DNA of 64,000 bases from Thinopyrum elongatum (Eukaryota; Streptophyta; Magnoliopsida; Poales; Poaceae). The notes beneath the pieces were generated by a model. That model ran no database searches, was not told where the DNA came from, and saw only the letters and a list, made by a program, of their open reading frames with translations. The first letter of the stretch is position 1, and the number at the start of each line of letters is the position of its first letter. Where the stretch lies: positions 519,920,929 through 519,984,928 of the forward strand of contig CM022297.1 of the NCBI GenBank assembly GCA_011799875.1. Reading direction: 5' to 3'. The translations under genes were made by a program, and so were the position numbers. Below, piece by piece: positions 51,330 through 62,654 of this stretch.

Positions 51330-53395
51330 ATGTGTCCAAAATCCCCGAGTGGGTGGCTTAGCCGCGAATCCGATTAGCCTAAGTTCAAAAAAATACTACC
51401 GAGTGATGAGCAAGCCTCTCACTTGGGGGCTTAGCTGCAGTCCTGTACTCGCCTAAGTTTAAAAAATCCTACCGAGTGATGAGCAACCCTCTCACTCGGG
51501 GGCTTAGCTGCAGTCCTGTACTCGCCTAAGTTTAAAAAATCCTACCGAGTGATGAGCAACCCTCTCACTCGGGGGCTTAGCTGCAGTCCTGTACTCGCCT
51601 AAGTTTAAAAAAATCCTACCGAGTGATGAGGAACCCTCTCACTCGGAGGCTTAGCTGCAGTCCTGTACTCGCCTAATTTTAAAAAATCCTACCGAGTGAT
51701 GAGCAACCCTCCACTCGGGGCTTAGCTGCAGTCCTGTACTCGCCTAAGTTTAAAAAATCATACCGAGTGATGAGCACCCTCTCACTCGGGGCTTAGCTGC
51801 AGTCCTGTACTCGCCTAAGTTAAAAAAAATCCTACGCGTGATGAGAAACCCTCTCACTCGGAGGCTTAGCTGCAGTCCTGTACTCGCCTAAGTAAAAAAT
51901 CCTACCGAGTGATGAGCAACCCTCTCACTCGGGGGCTTAGCTGCAGTCCTGTACTCGCCTAAGTTTAAAATCCTACCGAGTGATGAGCAACCCTCTCACT
52001 CGGGGGCTTAGCTGCAGTCCTGTACTCGCCTAGTTTAAAATCCTACCGAGTGATGAGCAACCCTCTCATCGGGGGCTTAGCTGCAGTCCTGTACTCGCCT
52101 AAGTTTAAAAATCCTACCGATGATGAGGAACCCTCTCACTCGGAGGCTTAGCTGCAGTCCTGTACTCGCCTAAGTTTAAAAAATCCTACCGAGTGATGAC
52201 AACCCTCTCACTCGGGGCTTAGCTGCAGTCCTGTACTCGCCTAAGTTTAAAAATCCTACCGTGATGAGCAACCCTCTCACCTCGGGGGCTTAGGCAGTCC
52301 TGTACTCGCCTAAGTTTAAAAAATCCTACGAGTGATAGCAACCCTCTCACTCGGAGGCTTAGCTGCAGTCCTGTACTCGCCTAAGTTTAAAAAAATCCTA
52401 CCGAGTGATGAGGAACCCTCTCACTCGGGGGCTTAGCTGAGTCCTGTACTCGCCTAAGTTTAAAAAATCTACCGATGATGAGCAACCCTCTCACTCGGGG
52501 GCTTAGCTGCAGTCCTGTACTCGCCTTTAAAAAATCCTACCGAGTGATGAGGAACCCTCTCACTCGGAGCTTGCTGAGGTCCTGTACTCGCCCTAAGTTT
52601 AAAAATCCTACCGAGTGATGAGAACCCTCTCACTCGGGGGCTTAGCTGCAGTCCTGTACTCGCCTAAGTTTAAAAATCCTACCGAGTGATGAGCAACCCT
52701 CTCACTCGGGGGCTTAGCTGCAGTCCTGTACCGCCTAAGTTTAAAAAATCCTACCGAGTGAGGAACCCTCTCACTCGGGGCTTAGCTGCAGTCCTGTACT
52801 CGCCTAAGTTTAAAAAATCCTACCGAGTGATGAGAACCCTCTCACTCGGGGCTTAGCGTAGTCCTGTACTCGCCTAAGTTTAAAAATCCTACCGAGTGAT
52901 GAGCAACCCTCTCACTCGGGGGCTTAGCTGCAGTCCTTTACTCGCCTAAGTTTAAAAAATCCTACCGAGTGATGAGCAACCCTCTCACTCGGGGGCTTAG
53001 CTGCAGTCCTGTACTCGCCTAATTTTAAAAAATCCTACCGAGTGATGAGCAACCCCTCACTCGGGGGCTTAGCTGCAGTCCTGTACTCGCCTAAGTTTAA
53101 AAAATCCTACCGAGTGTGAGCAACCCTCTCACTCGGGGGCTTAGCTGCAGTCCTGTACTCGCCTAAGTTTAAAAAAAATCCTACCGAGTGATGAGGAATC
53201 CTCTCGCTCGGAGGCTTAGCTGCAGTCGTGTACTCGCCTAAGTTTAAAAAATCCTACCGAGTGATGAGCAACCCTCTCACTCGGGGGCTTAGCTGCAGTC
53301 CTGTACTCGCCTAAATTTAAAAAATCCTACCGAGTGATGAGCAACCCTCTCACTCGGAGGCTTAGCTGCAGTCCTGTACTCGCCTAAGTATAAAA
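51330..53395 (+). repeat. Tandem array, about 28 copies of a ~73-bp unit
   Basis: Each unit has cctaccgagtgatgagcaac, cctctcactcgggggcttag, ctgcagtcctgtactcgcct and aagtttaaaaaat. Counting the gtcctgtactcgcc segment gives 28 units (two with a base changed), after a degenerate leader unit at 51335-51394. The mean spacing is a little under 73 bp because many units have lost single bases. Each unit holds an inverted pair CCGAGTGA...TCACTCGG and a CTGCAG. It lies between pol and the reverse-strand gene; arrays at this site are known from Tat-lineage elements. Confidence 0.97.
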
Positions 53396-53529
53396 CATGC
53401 TCCATCTTGATCTGCAAGGACGACGAGGTGCAGGTCGTCCGCGACCCTATCCTCAGAACTGCGTCTGTTCCGAGTGAAGATACAAGTTCCACTCGGAAAT
53501 AAAAACAAGCATATTTAAGGGCAAACAAA

Positions 53530-53740
53530 GTCCGGACGAAGGAGCTTAAAAGTACTCAGGCATCAGGCCCGAGGAAGTTTTACGGTTACAAAATCACTCG
53601 GCATACCGAGGCAAATTGAACCGGATCATAAAAGTTCGGACGAAGGAGCTCAAAGTACTCGGGCATCGGGCCCGAAGGGAGTTTTACGGTTACAGAATCA
53701 CTCGGCATACCGAGGCAAATTGAATCAGATCATAAAAGTT
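53530..53740. repeat. Two direct repeats of ~105 bp
   Basis: Units starting at 53530 and 53635, each with cggacgaaggagct, agtactc, gttttacggttaca and tcactcggcataccgagg, sit at the 3' end of the reverse-strand gene and may include its 3' UTR. Each also contains a small CTCGGCATACCGAG hairpin. Confidence 0.9.
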
Positions 53741-53744
53741 TCAT

Positions 53745-56700
53745 TCACTCCGCAGAGGGGCTGGCAGGCTCGACAAACTCGTCCAGGTCAATTCCGTCTG
53801 CGATTCGAGTAGCAGCAGCAATGAAGGTCTCCATGAAAGACTGGAAGTCGAGTTTCTTGGTGTTGGCGACCTTGATTGCCGCTAGCTTCTCTTCTCTGGC
53901 TTCCCTGCAGTGGACGCGAACCAGGGATAAAGCTACGTCAGCACCGCATCGAGCGGCGGACTTCTTCCACTCCCGCACTCGACCAGGAATCTCGTTAAGT
54001 CGAGTCATCAGAGCCTCGAGGTCGTTTCGGAGCGTGTCCCCTGGCCAGAGCGCCGTGTCGATCCGCGAAACTGTGACCTTGAGTCGAGCAAGATATTCCA
54101 AGGCACTGGCGAGGCGAGACTCCAGTCAGAGCACATTCATGGCTGCTTCATCTTTGACAGGGGAGTTGATAGGGTCCAAGTTCATCTCGACTCGCCCAGT
54201 TTCTTCCTTGAAGTCTTGGCAGAATTCTGCACTCGCAGAAAAATAATGAGTCGACAGCGGTATGATGAGTCGACGAAAGCAAACCAATCGCACAGAGAAA
54301 AGTACCTTCAAGCATGAGGAATAATTTTTTGGCGAGTCCTCCCAGGTAGTTCTCCAGCTCGTCCCTCCTGCGGGTGATGTCTTCTACTTTGTCGGTCAGG
54401 GTTCGCTTGTCCTTCTTCAGACGAGTCACTTCTTTGTTGGCTTCGTCAAGAGCAGCCTTCAGCTTGGCATTCTCTCCCTCCAGCTGTCCGACTGAAGCCA
54501 TCTTTTGGTCAGCAAACGCCAGTTTGTCTTCGGCAGTTTTCTTCGCAACCACAAGGTCAAGGTCCTTCTTCTCCAAAGCTTGTCTCATTGTTTCTAGAAA
54601 GAACAACATTCGAATCAGAAAAAGGAGGAGAAAAGGTGACAAGAGAACCGGTCGACAAACTTTCCTTACCAGCAGCGTCATCCTTAGCCTTCTGCAAGTT
54701 GTTTCGAGCCAACTCCAGGTCAAGATTGAGCTAAGTTTGCTTCTTCTCCAAGTCAGCAAACCGGGCTCCAAGATCACAAGATTTCTGCGTTCAGAAGATA
54801 GTCAGTCGGCAGACACAAAGACTATTGCCGAATCAAACATTCGCCAATAGTCTCGGGGACTACACCCAGTGGGTGCACTCAGCGTGCCCCCACTGGTCCG
54901 ACTCTTTCATTCGACTTGGTCCGTCCAGTCAAAAAAAAACTCAGACCATAGCCGACTGCCCGCAGTCGACTACGGTCTCGGGGACTACACCCAGTGGGTG
55001 CACTCAGCGTGCCCCCTCTGGTAAAGGTTCCACTCGGCATGATCTGCCTAGCCCGAGTGGAGAAGATCTCTTAAAAGACCCCCGCCGAATCAAACATTCG
55101 AGGGCGGTCTCGGGGACTACACCCAGTGGGTGCACTCAGCGTGCCCCCACTGGTTCAGAGATTCGAGCAGCACAACCTAGTCGACTCAAGTGGAAAAACT
55201 ACTCAACAAAAATTAAAGCACCCAGTGGGTGTACAGACTGACAATGGGTGTGCAATTAAAGGTTCCAAAACGCCCATCCACGGACGTCTTGCAGATAAAG
55301 CAGCAGTTCCTAAATATCATATCCCAACAGAACAAGCGTCAAGATGTAGTTCAGTTGGAAGTAAGCTAACATGTACATTGGCTTGAAGTGCTGAGCTGGC
55401 ATCATAGGCAGCTTGACTGGCCTCGCGCACCACCTTCATTTGCTCCATCATAACGCCAGCCTGGCGTATAGCCTCCTGGGCAGCACTCACTTGGTCTTCT
55501 GGGACTTGATGGGCGGTGGGAGGTGCAGTCGGTGTATCAGTTGCAGTAGCATGAGAGCTTGAGGCATGAAGTTGGTCAGACGGAGGAAGGGCCCGCACAG
55601 TCGACGACGAAGGACGAGCACTCGACAAGGGAATCGCAAAAGTAACGGAGGCATGGTTGAAGTCCCCGGATTGCTGGATAGCTGGTTCCGTCGCCGGCGT
55701 CGACTGGGACGTCTTGCTAGCTGGCACCTTCTTGACTGAGGCCCTGCTCCTCCTACCCACGAGTTCTTGTGGCTCATTTTCATCATCGTCTTGAAGTTCA
55801 ATAACATCTCGCGGAGCTGCAAAAGAATCGACCACAAGAGTTCAGTTGACTGTAGAATTGGCTAGCAAAGAAAAGATGAAGATAACAGGGGTCATACTCG
55901 CTTTGGAGGTGACCGCTTCCTCCACCTCCTCGTCACCATCATCTTGGTAAGCAGAAGTCCCGGAGGTAGCAGCACTGCAAATCTCAAGGTTCACTCGGTC
56001 GAGCAAATGGATGGGTCGGCGACCGATATAAGATTCTTCAAACAAAGGGTGAAAACGAAACGCTTACGCAGAGGCGATGGGAACATCAACCTTGATCTTG
56101 GGCAAAGCCTTCCGTGGCTTGGACGACGCGGTCTTGAGCTGCTTCGGAGCCTTCTCAGTCGGCACCGGAGAAGATGTCTGAGTGCGCTTCGAAGTCTGTC
56201 CAGTCGGTGCTACCACCTTGCCCCGGATACTTGCTGGGTCGTGCTTGTGCTTGGAACGCTTTTCCGTGCGAGGTGGAGAATCGACCTCCTCCTCACTGCT
56301 CGAGTTTTCCTGCTCTTCATCACTCTCCCCATCGGAGTTCCAGTCGCCGCTGTTGCCTCCGCTCTCTTCTCCTTCCTGGATCTGCTCCCCGTTGGGCATC
56401 GAGTACATCTCAGCATATATCTGCGAAGCAAAGAATCGAACAAGCATCAGTCGGTTCCAAAGACAGTTTACAAATTAGAGTAAAAGTCACTCGACATCGA
56501 AGGTCTGACCTTGTCTGGTTCGTTATCAGCGCCGAGTGGCAGAATTCTCCTAGACCCCCTGGGGTTGTCTCTGTTTCCGGTAATGCTCTGCAGCCACCGC
56601 GCCACCGTCTCCTCGGCAACTTCCTCCGGGTGGATCCGAGCAGAATCATCGGCGCCCGAATACATCCACATAGGATGATCGCGGGCCTGGAGCGGCTGGA

Positions 56701-57505
56701 TGCGGCGAGTGAGGAACACCTCTAGCAAATCCATGCCGGTCATGCCATCGCGGACAAGTTGGATTACGCGGTCGACCAACATGTTCACCTCCACCTTTTC
56801 TTCTGGAGTCACTTTCAAGGAAGAGGGCTTTTCAATTCTCCCCATGGTAAAGGGAGGAAGGCCAGTCGACTGACCAGGAGTTGGTTTGTCCTTACAATAA
56901 AACCAGGTCGACTGCCACCCTCTGACCGAATCGGGAAGAGTCATAGGTGGAAATATGCTTTTGCCTCTCATCTGGATCCCTAGACCTCCGCACATCTGAA
57001 TCACGTGTATCCTCTCATCACTCGGATTGGCCTTTTTCATAGACTGTGAGCGGCAGGTGAAGATGTGTTTGAAGAGACCCCAATGCGGTCGACAACCCAA
57101 GAAATTCTCACACATGGAGACAAACGCAGCTAGGTATGTGATGGTGTTCGGAGAAAAGTGATGAAGTTGGGCTCCAAAAAAGTTCAGAAAACCTCGGAAA
57201 AAAGGATGAGGGGGCAGAGAAAAACCACGGTCAACATGAGTCGCGAGGAGGACGCACTCACCCTTCTACGGTTGCGGCTCGGTCTCGTCACCTGGCAGCC
57301 TCCAAGACCCATGGTCGATCAAGCCTCCCTCGACCAGATCCTCCATGTCTTCTTGCTGAATCATGGAGCGAATCCAATCGCCCTGGATCCAGCCGGGCGG
57401 CAGGCCGGATCTCGACGACGAGCCTCCCCGACTCGTCTTCTTGCCCTTCGCTGCCGCCGTCGCTTTCTTCGCACGCTCCAAGGCCGCCGTCTTCTCCTTC
57501 CCCAT
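53745..57505 (-). pseudogene. Spliced reverse-strand gene of element D (gypsy-type transposon protein with coiled coil)
   Basis: Seven exons on the - strand join with GT-AG introns and coherent phases: 57505-56510, 56420-56068, 55974-55898, 55816-55377, 54784-54670, 54593-54306, 54226-53745; 2751 nt, 917 codons. Three in-frame stops (TAG 57268-57266, TAG 54733-54731, TGA 54128-54126) disable this copy. Exon 1 has LHHFSPNTITYLAAFVSMCE, FLGCRPHWGLFKHIF and GWQSTWFYCKD, the pattern of the Pfam 'putative gypsy type transposon' domain, as remembered. Exons 2-4 are acidic then Ser/Pro-rich. Exons 5-6 are heptad-like coiled coil (VGQLEGENAKLKAALDEANK). The function is unknown. Reverse-strand ORFs 3' of pol are known in Tat/Grande elements. 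Exon ends may be off by a base or two. Confidence 0.8.
54851..55155. repeat. Three copies of a ~130-bp repeat inside intron 4 of the reverse-strand gene
   Basis: The segment tctcggggactacacccagt with gggtgcactcagcgtgcccc begins at 54851, 54976 and 55108, separated by Cys/Ser-poor spacers with cgaatcaaacattcg. It lies wholly within the longest intron. Confidence 0.9.
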
Positions 57506-58046
57506 TGTGATAGGCTGCGCTCGGGCGGGGCGGCGGCGTCGAAGCTGGCGGCGAATGCGGTGGTGAAACGGGAGAGGAGGAAGGAGATAGGGAGCACAGT
57601 ACCGGGCTCATCGACCCCGACGCCTTATATGGGTCCGCTCCCGTGTGGCTGACTAGTGGGCCCAGGCAATCCAGTCAAATCCCACAACAGTCGCGTGCTG
57701 GATACGTGGCGAAAAAGGAGGCACGAGAATCGAGGCGTCCCTGCCTAATCCGCTCCGTCTACTGCGGTCCTCTCCGTCCCGCGCGCTTCTCCAAATTTGG
57801 AATCCCGTGAGATCCGGAAAGCGGCAGCGTGACCAATCGCGCCGAGGATCTTATACCATATCAACATTCGGAGCTCATCAGAAAAAATCACTCGACGACC
57901 TCTGAATGGACCCAGGCGACTGAAAATGAAGTTGAAGTTTTTACAAAGATCACCGGCCCGGTTGGGATGCCTCTGAAGCATATAAATCGGGTCGGAACCA
58001 TCTTCAACCCCTTCTCCACTCGAACCCAGATCCATTCGGGGGCTAA
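57506..58046 (-). promoter_or_regulatory. Presumed promoter/5' leader of the reverse-strand gene and 3' end of element D
   Basis: Non-coding. The first part upstream of the - strand ATG is GC-rich. The right end carries the + strand purine tract (cgggggc, 58037-58043) that primes second-strand synthesis next to the 3' LTR. No TATA box was assigned for the - strand. Confidence 0.4.
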
Positions 58047-58641
58047 TGATGAAGACATGTACCTAGGGTAGGGTAATAGGCCCGACCTAGACACCCTTAC
58101 CGAGGACACTGCCCTAAAGCAAATGACATTCAAAGGATGGCACCATCTACCGACTGAAATCGCCACAGGGTGCAACCCACTCGACCAACAGTTCACTCGG
58201 ACAACCCAATGCCATTCGACCGGGGTGTACTCACTCGACCCCACCGGAAACCACTCGGAAGACAGAAGATCTAAGGTCACTCAGGATGGCAAGGGTCAGG
58301 CGTTCACTCCGTAGTCTTAATGATCATTTATTTGCCTTTATTGCTGGTGTTATCAGTAACGTCCTATCTTTAAAGACATTGAAACCCTTGTAACGTGGGA
58401 CGGTTGGGGTTCTGGCGCACTCTATATAAGCCACCCCCCTCCTCAGACACAGGGGTTCGCACCCCCTGTAACTTCACGCATAAGTCAATCGACCGAGCCT
58501 CCGGGCACCGAGACGTAGGGCTGTTACTTCCTCCGAGAAGGGCCTGAACTCGTAAATCTTGCGTGCACAACCTCACCGTAGCTAAGATCTTGCCTCCTCA
58601 TACCTACCCCTCATTCTACTGTCAGACTTAGAACCACAATA
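58047..58641 (+). repeat. 3' LTR of element D
   Basis: Same length as the 5' LTR, with seven substitutions. Two of them change the last bases (CGACA to CAATA) while keeping the terminal A. Confidence 0.97.
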
Positions 58642-58793
58642 GTGGCCTCACCGACATTCCCGTTGACCTCGATCGAAGATATGTGATGCATGTGTCGGCT
58701 GCCTTCCCGCCTTTTCCGCTTCGTCGCCCTCATATTCATTGTCGTCTCCTCATCCTTCTTCGAACCATTATTATTTATTTCTAGGTAGTGCAT
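58642..58793. other. Short original sequence between elements D and E
   Basis: Begins with D's target duplication GTGGC and ends with E's TGCAT (58789-58793). No ORF. Confidence 0.7.
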
Positions 58794-59098
58794 TTTCACG
58801 ACCCAAACTCACGTATGGGACAAACAACTGGATTGGTACCAATAATCGGATACAACTTGGGGATACAAAGAGATTTGAGGTGAGAAATCAACAAGACGCA
58901 GGGCCTGGCAGAAGTAGCGGAGGAGACGAGGAACAGAGCAGAGACGAGAAGATGAAGATGACACTAATTCAATCACTGCCTCCTCCTATGCTCCCTCGAT
59001 TGCATGTGTAGCCCATGCTGGTGGGACCTAACCCTCAAATGACCAGCCCAGGCCCAGGTTATAGACATACAATGACATCCCATAGGTGGGGTGTTACA
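58794..59098 (-). repeat. 3' LTR of element E
   Basis: Collinear with 62339-62654, with about 11 bp less and scattered substitutions. It abuts the purine tract (complement of ctctccctcccttgaaattt). Confidence 0.9.
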
Positions 59099-61610
59099 CT
59101 CTCCCTCCCTTGAAATTTGGCTTGCCCTCAAGCCGATGATGAACATCCTTGAATCAGGAATGCCACCACACTTGTCAAGCCGAAGAGCCAATCCACCTGG
59201 ATCATATGGTAGTAGTATGTGCTTGGGGGTGATCATGCGGCTAATCACCGGCCGATGAAAGAAATTGCAATCCTTCCCATAAGCGTGCTTGGTAGTGTTC
59301 AGTTATCCCAACTCAATGCCAATTTTTTGAATATTTCCACTGCACCACCAAGAGGAACATGCTGGCCTGTGCAGAGCTGCAACTTATCATTTGCCTGGAG
59401 GCAGGGCAACAAAGAAACAAGCAGTTGTATAATGGGTTGGAGATGTTGCAACAACATTACTGCAGTTCCTATAATCCTTTGGTGTTGTTGATGACTCTCG
59501 ATTTTGCTGGTGTGAAGGAAGATGATGAACTGAGAGTAGAAGTACCCAGCTAAACCATCTCTATAGAACTCAAGTGCTAAGAGCAAGCGTCCAGAAAATG
59601 TTGCACCCTTGTACTCATATTTGTGAGAAGACCCGATGATAGTGACCATCTCTCCTAGAATCATGTTGGTCTGGCACTCACTAGTACAAACAATCAGAGG
59701 AGAGCAACAGATTAAACCAGGCTTGGGATCAAAGATATGTACCCTTTCTTATGCTTGCGCCCATAACCAGAAAGAATCAAGCTGCTGGTAAGTAGGTTGG
59801 ACATGTTGCAACAACATGACTGTAGTTACTAAGGTGCCTTGAGGTTGGTGATCCATCTCATAATTCAGCCCTGCTATGAACACCAGCACATGCTTATATA
59901 TAATATGAGGATATTGTGATGCGAGGTGTCAACACATTACTGGATCTTGTATCATATAAAACCATAGAATATATGAGCATTGGATCCGAGAATAAAGCTC
60001 AGTTCTGCTGGTTTGAATAAATGCAAGGAGCTGAAGGTAGAAGCGCACAACTAAACCATCTCCAAACCACTATGGTGATGATGATGACTTCAGTTGCATA
60101 TGGTCCAACCCATAATAAATTGCAGTGAACTCTATGTTTATGTGTAATATGGTGCCAATAAGGTATATCGAAGTTCCAAGAATAAGATGTACGATGCCAG
60201 GGTCCAGTGTTGTCCATAAAAATATACCCTCTTGCACCAGCAAGTGAGAACACTGAACCTGTACATAATACAGTCCCTTGAATGATAGTGTAATTTCCCT
60301 TGTATTGCTTCTGTAGATGATCAAATCCAAACTCGACAAAGTTCTTGCTGCCATGGTTCACCTCTACACGCTCACTTGTCTGCATTTGTTCGAGAGGTGG
60401 CCATGGTAACTTCCAAAGCCAGTGACTTCATTTATGGGGGAAGGAAACCATAGCAGTCCTGTAGTTTTGTATAGGAGTGTACCCCCACGTTTTGTACCAG
60501 CCGGAGGTGGTGGCCAATATTGTAACCAAGTTGTGCCCCTTGGGAGATTCACTATGTTGGCAATAGAAAATGCCACTTCAGGTGACAACCTTCCATTGGC
60601 ATCATATCTTTGGTCATAGGTTTGCGAGAAATAGCCAACTCCGCTCGTTTTATTACTCGCAGATTCCACTAGAATGCCACTTAACAAACCTTGTGCTTTC
60701 TATTTCGAAATTAATGTAGCATCACCAATGCTCATGCACTTCAAATAACTTGCTCGATGAGATGAACGCCACAGCTGCAGATATGCATATTGGTATTGCC
60801 AATGACCACAAGGCGCTCCAATATAATAGAACTCACACCAGAAACTTCTAAGTGCAGCAAATACTTGTAAATAATGCCCATCATAAGAGCTAGTCCAGTG
60901 CAAGACCAAACTGGGAGCACAACAATTGAGACCCTCATGTGCCTGACATGTAGATAATTTCCCAAATATACCTTGAGTTACTGGACGTGGATCTTGAGGA
61001 TCGGTTGCTTCTGAATGCCATTTAAATGATGGCCATGGTATTGGACATAGCATTTGTCCTTGTTGCTTTCTATTCACATCCTCATCCAGCATGTACATGG
61101 GGGTCAACACGGCAATGCGGTCAAAGCATATGGTCCAACCTCGTGTTGACGCCATGGTGTCCTCTGGGATGGGAAATGGCCACCGCGTTGAGGCTGGCCC
61201 GGCCTTTGGAGGAGCTGTCGAGAATGGGGTCACGCTCCCCATGGTGAGGGGCACCTCCACATAAGCATACGTCAGACCACCAGTCAAGCTTAAAGCAGGT
61301 GTTGCTGTAGCAACACTGATGGCTTCGATGTCGAGGTTCTCTTTGCACACAACAGAGGTTGCGGGCTCAGAGAAGATGTCAACGGTGGGGTCACAACTAG
61401 GGCACTCCGTTGAACATGTGATAGGCGTTCATGCGGCAAGGCTATTGCTGTCAATGGCGACAATGTCATGGTCTACACCGCACTCTGCTAGGGTAGCGTG
61501 CCCGGGGAATACGTCTGTGACTATCACCGTAGGCATGAGAATGTGAACACCATGGTCATCGTCAAGTTTTTTCGCAGCCATTGCCGCCTCCTCAGCGATT
61601 TCATCCTCTC
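59099..61610 (-). other. Internal region of element E without recognisable domains
   Basis: The longest - strand frame (61350-60700, 216 codons, includes FPIPEDTMASTRGWTICFDR and QAHEGLNCCAPSLVLHWTSS) and 60687-60364 read as possible protein but match nothing I know. The others (60385-59999, 59664-59299) are weaker. The region might be captured host sequence or decayed retrotransposon sequence. The base just after the 3' LTR side reads GGCAAGCCAAATTTCAAGGG in - orientation, typical of the pre-LTR end of gypsy elements. Confidence 0.4.
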
Positions 61611-61976
61611 TTATCCGGGCAAGGGACGAAGCACCAGTAATGCTTGATGTAGATTGTGACCGCACGGCACTTGGATATCTTCCCGCAAGCCCACGATGTA
61701 CTGGTGGAAGAAGCTCTTGATGCTCAAGTTGGGGTTGATATCCAGTACGTGTTGTAGGCATTCCCAGAACTTCGTCGTGTACTCGGCCACGGTTGTGGTC
61801 TGCTTCTGCTTGAGCAGCGAGCACAAGTGTAGGTTGTACTCCAGCGACATGTCCTGAATGTCGAGGAGGCAAGCACGCTCGTAGATGCACCTGCCTTGCA
61901 TGGCCAGAGCCCGCGCTGCCCTGCTTCTTGATCGAAGTTGAACCACCGCCTCCAGATGGTGGATTTTCTGGAACAC
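61611..61976 (-). pseudogene. Gag remnant of element E
   Basis: About 120 codons with MSLEYNLHLCSLLKQKQTTT, VAEYTTKFWECLQHVL and SFFHQYIVGLREDIQ, a recognisable retrotransposon gag core (linker, then the xxFxxGLRxDI ending). There is no start codon assignment and no zinc knuckle. An overlapping frame (62004-61429) is open too but looks like a shadow rich in Gly/Pro/His. It is placed correctly, about 360 bp after the primer site. It is truncated and probably not functional. Confidence 0.6.
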
Positions 61977-62323
61977 GGAGATCTTGAGTTCTTGACCACG
62001 CCATACACTGTAAACACCTGCTGCAGTGTCTCCTTACTGATCAGGTAGTACACATGGTGCACAGTGACGTGGAGAACGCCGCCGGTGAACACTTCTTGCT
62101 GGCTGGACATTTCGTCGAACACCTGGTGGGCAGGAAGTGGGTGGTGATTATTTTCTTGGCTCTGCGCTGAGGGTTTGGATGGCGTCGTTGCTCCACTCCA
62201 AGCCGGTCCAACCCAGCCCAGGGATTTTGTGCGATTCGCCGAAGCAAATCACACCCAGGTCAATGGATGTTACGGATCTAGCCGAGAGAGTTGAGGAACA
62301 CACATCGGAAGCACAATTTTGAG

Positions 62324-62336
62324 GCTCTGAATACCA
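62324..62336 (-). other. Primer-binding site of element E (tRNA-Met-like)
   Basis: The - strand reads TGGTATTCAGAGC, the tRNA-Met site of element F with one extra T, two bases from the LTR. Confidence 0.8.
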
Positions 62337-62338
62337 AT

Positions 62339-62654
62339 TGTCACGACCCAAACTCACGGATGGGACGAACAACTGGATTAGTACCAATAATCGGATACAA
62401 CTTGGGGATGCAAAGAGATTTGAGGTGAGAAATCCACAAGAAGCAGGGGAGAGGCAGAAGTAGCAGAGGAGACGAGGAACAGAGCAAAGACGAGAAGATG
62501 AAGATGACACTAATTCAATCGCTGCCTCCTCCTATGCTCCCTCGGTTGCATATGTAGCCCATGCTGGTGGGACCTAGCCCTCAAATGACCAGCCCATCTC
62601 TAAGCCCAGGTTACAGACATACAGTGATAGCGCGCCCATAGGTGGGGTGTTACA
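62339..62654 (-). repeat. 5' LTR of element E
   Basis: TGTCACGACCC...GGGGTGTTACA on the + strand, the better preserved of the pair. Confidence 0.9.

Larger units (their letters stand above)
44379..58641 (+). mobile_element. Element D: complete Tat-lineage Ty3/gypsy retrotransposon, 14.3 kb
   Basis: Two 595-bp LTRs (44379-44973; 58047-58641) differ at 7 sites (98.8% identical), and the 5-bp target duplication GTGGC is perfect (44374-44378; 58642-58646). Between them are a primer site, a leader ORF, gag-protease, RT, a second RNase H, integrase, a 28-copy tandem array, and a spliced gene on the opposite strand. The second RNase H, no chromodomain, large size and reverse-strand gene point to the Tat/Grande lineage. 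At a commonly used grass rate of 1.3e-8 per site per year the LTRs imply roughly half a million years. Pol carries four in-frame stops and one 1-bp deletion, so the copy is defective. Confidence 0.95.
58794..62654 (-). mobile_element. Element E: short-LTR gypsy-like retrotransposon without RT, 3.86 kb
   Basis: Direct LTRs (58794-59098, 305 bp; 62339-62654, 316 bp) start TGTCACGACCC (mutated to TTTCACGACCC on the left) and end GTGTTACA on the + strand. The perfect duplication TGCAT lies at 58789-58793 and 62655-62659. The - strand orientation is set by the primer site at 62336-62324 and a purine tract next to 59099. The only recognisable protein is a gag remnant. No protease, RT, RNase H or integrase motif can be read, so it moved in trans or is decayed. 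Short LTRs and a Met primer recall the Reina clade, but that is a weak guess. Confidence 0.85.

Noticed and set aside
51330..53395. CRISPR array
   Set aside because: The repeats are head to tail with no unique spacers and lie within a plant retrotransposon.
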